Assembly: GCA_016931365.1 (NCBI GenBank)
Contig: JAFGEY010000502.1
Span: forward strand, 1-5,437
Direction of reading: 5' to 3'
DNA from: Anaerolineae bacterium
GTDB lineage: Bacteria > Chloroflexota > Anaerolineae > JAFGEY01
Length of the DNA stretch: 5,437 nt
Shown here: positions 4,994 through 5,437 of the stretch, piece by piece
Layout of the letters: each line of letters opens with the position of its first letter
Numbering within the stretch: position 1 is the first letter of the stretch
The notes under the pieces: generated by a model
Databases searched by the model: none
Seen by the model: the letters and a program-made list of their open reading frames with translations, nothing else
Told to the model about the DNA's origin: nothing
Program-made: the position numbers and the translations under genes

Positions 4994-5437
4994 ATGAGAA
5001 TCCAAACAAACATGACAGCACTTTTACTGACTATGCTCCTGGCAGCAGCGATGTTCCTGCTGCTGACAGTCGCAGCGGTACAAGGACAAGTGCCTGAACC
5101 ATTGCCTCTCACCTCACCGCTGGCCAGCACGCCTGGCCCTGATGCAGGTTCGCCTGCACCCGATGCTTCCCAACCACCGGATGAGGCGCTCCGGCTACAG
5201 CAGGAGCTCGAGGCCAGAGTGAAAGAAGACCTCTCGCGCCGCATGGCTAGCGCGAGCCTGCAAAATGGTGTAAATGGTGTGGGCACCGTGAGCAACGTCC
5301 AGGAGAATGGGCGGCGGGTGGAGGGGTTGGTATCGGTGGGTGGCTACAGCGTGACGGTGACGCTCAAGGATCCACTGGGTGCCGTCAAGTCCGAGCAGAC
5401 GACCTGGCCGGAGGCGGATTTGTACTACCAGGTCAAC
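4994..5437 (+). CDS. Secreted or membrane-anchored protein of unknown function, 3' end outside the window
   Basis: The frame is open for 148 codons to the window edge, so the protein is incomplete. It starts MRIQTNMTALLLTM, followed by a hydrophobic stretch to about residue 29 (LLAAAMFLLLTVAAVQGQ). This is a signal peptide, with possible cleavage around 28-32, or an N-terminal anchor. Residues about 33-63 form a Pro/Ala/Ser/Thr-rich linker typical of exported proteins. Residues about 65-90 are a charged helix (LRLQQELEARVKEDLSRRM). From about 97 on, alternating Val/Thr/Gly strands (VEGLVSVGGYSVTVTLKDP, 109-127) suggest the start of a beta-sandwich, perhaps Ig-like. I do not recognise the family. 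It follows the small HTH gene in a probable operon and lies divergent to the envelope-sensing two-component pair, so it may be regulated by, or sensed by, that system. That link is inference. Confidence 0.8.
   Translation, partial: MRIQTNMTALLLTMLLAAAMFLLLTVAAVQGQVPEPLPLTSPLASTPGPDAGSPAPDASQPPDEALRLQQELEARVKEDLSRRMASASLQNGVNGVGTVSNVQENGRRVEGLVSVGGYSVTVTLKDPLGAVKSEQTTWPEADLYYQVN
5263..5280 (+). repeat. Perfect 9-base tandem duplication inside the secreted protein gene
   Basis: AAATGGTGT occurs twice head to tail (5263-5271 and 5272-5280), encoding NGVNGV at residues 91-96 between the charged helix and the beta-rich region. It keeps the frame, so copy change would only alter linker length by three residues. 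It is probably a minor slippage product. Confidence 0.6.

Noticed and set aside
4795..5295. A 166-codon minus-strand frame at the right end
   Set aside because: It is antisense to the HTH gene and to the exported protein gene, both of which have proper starts, and its Ser/Ala/Gly-rich translation looks like a shadow.
1..5437. tRNA, rRNA, CRISPR array, insertion sequence or toxin-antitoxin pair
   Set aside because: No regularly spaced repeats, tRNA-like stems, transposase motifs or terminal inverted repeats were seen. The small HTH gene has no toxin-like neighbour.

Overview
The window holds five recognisable genes plus a possible 3' gene tail at its left edge. Nothing names the organism directly. 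The moderately to strongly GC-rich DNA, three GTG starts out of five genes, and the style of the two-component pair suggest a free-living bacterium of the Chloroflexota (Anaerolineae-like). That style is a NarL-type regulator with an elongated loop after the phosphorylation site, paired with a ten-segment membrane kinase carrying an external PDZ-like domain. The taxonomic assignment is an inference, roughly 60% sure.

Layout. (1) Bases 1-134 are a G-rich leader, perhaps containing the end of an upstream gene. (2) Bases 135-1097 (+) encode a PfkB-family sugar kinase, most like fructokinases, followed by a factor-independent terminator near 1163-1201. (3) Bases 1227-4447 (-) are a two-gene operon. 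The response regulator (3677-4447) is transcribed first, and the 817-residue sensor kinase (1227-3680) follows with a GTGA stop/start overlap. (4) Bases 4448-4745 are a divergent intergenic region with a convincing promoter in each direction and several short repeats that could be operators. (5) Bases 4746-4961 (+) encode a 71-residue excisionase-type (MerR-like) helix-turn-helix protein. It is followed after 32 bases by a secreted or membrane-anchored protein of unknown function (from 4994) that runs off the right edge.

How the genes may work together. The kinase and regulator are almost certainly cognate partners: an envelope-facing sensor phosphorylating a LuxR/NarL-type transcription factor. 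The small HTH protein and the exported protein are probably cotranscribed, and they start back-to-back with the two-component operon. The simplest model, which is inference, is that the divergent promoter region is controlled by the regulator, the small HTH protein or both, and that the exported protein is an output of the sensor or something it monitors. The sugar kinase is separated from this by a terminator and a visible change in base composition, and is probably unrelated.
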